NCBI GenBank assembly: GCA_040544425.1
Contig: JBEONO010000009.1
Span: forward strand, 124,001 to 188,000
Direction: 5' to 3'
DNA from: Solimicrobium sp040544425
GTDB lineage: Bacteria > Pseudomonadota > Gammaproteobacteria > Burkholderiales > Burkholderiaceae_D
DNA length: 64,000 bases
Shown piece by piece: positions 63,926 through 64,000 of the stretch (position 1 is the first letter of the stretch; every line of letters begins with the position of its first letter). The notes beneath the pieces are model-generated. The model did no database searches. It was given only the letters and a program-made list of their open reading frames with translations, and had not been told where the DNA came from. A program made the translations under genes and the position numbers.

Positions 63926-64000
63926 TTAAATTTGTGATTTGAAATAATGGAATGAGTTGACAAAGGCATCGCGTACCTTCTCGGTTTCTGCCACCAACTG
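63926..64000 (-). CDS. 3' end of an uncertain minus-strand gene
   Basis: The minus-strand frame is open from the window edge to a TAA at 63926, giving 24 visible residues ending in FHYFKSQI. Its charged-then-aromatic character is consistent with a protein C-terminus. Too little is visible for a call; it lies 18 bp upstream of the DUF3309 start. Confidence 0.35.
   Translation of the reverse strand, partial: QLVAETEKVRDAFVNSFHYFKSQI

Noticed and set aside
1..64000. CRISPR arrays, phage, integrases or insertion sequences
   Set aside because: No spaced direct repeats, no transposase or integrase motifs were seen on either strand.

Overview
The window is a chromosomal stretch of a Gram-negative betaproteobacterium. 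The best fit is Burkholderiales, family Oxalobacteraceae (an Undibacterium/Herminiimonas-like genome), judged from the smc-zipA-ligA-galU block, the succinylase dap cluster with prmB, the porin type, the FimV-like protein with its betaproteobacterial C-terminus, and roughly balanced base composition. The family placement is an inference from gene content and was not checked by search. I see no phage, insertion sequence, integrase or CRISPR array.

Layout. 1-1656: envZ (cut by the window edge) and ompR. 2178-9945: one long minus-strand run, dapC-dapD-pilU-(ArsC-like)-dapE-prmB-yheS, which makes diaminopimelate for lysine and peptidoglycan and also carries a type IV pilus retraction ATPase. 10092-11204: a CAP-domain lipoprotein. 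11485-19100: smc, zipA, ligA and galU, covering chromosome segregation, division, DNA ligation and UDP-glucose. 19702-24217: a small DUF1161 secreted protein, then a 1325-residue, almost proline-free coiled-coil protein with a C-terminal membrane anchor, the most unusual gene here. 24221-29976: a complete RND tripartite efflux operon. 30317-33509: rhlE, suhB and trmJ. 33793-36524: a FimV-like membrane protein convergent with a PP2C phosphatase. 36622-40987: a DUF465 protein, a DinG/YoaA helicase and a FadB-like bifunctional beta-oxidation enzyme. 41194-41283: tRNA-Ser(TGA). 41843-44335: a three-PAS GGDEF-EAL protein. 44980-50301: porin, folE, an epimerase and the tail-specific protease.

50313-64000 is more accessory: a secreted metallo-hydrolase, a GNAT enzyme, tRNA-Arg(TCT), an MFS exporter, an orphan VapB-like antitoxin, two LysR regulators each divergent from small oxidoreductase-type genes, a ParDE toxin-antitoxin pair with a visible promoter/operator, a 53-bp perfect inverted repeat, and a group of small envelope genes (Ysc84-type, DUF3096, a 73-aa membrane protein, a CHASE3-type hybrid histidine kinase, DUF3309).

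Many annotated starts differ from the longest open frame. I moved them to starts supported by Shine-Dalgarno sequences, signal peptides or family N-termini; several are GTG or TTG. No clearly new multi-gene system is proven. The best candidates for something undescribed are the giant coiled-coil protein, the FimV-like/PP2C locus, and the small envelope-gene cluster at the right end.
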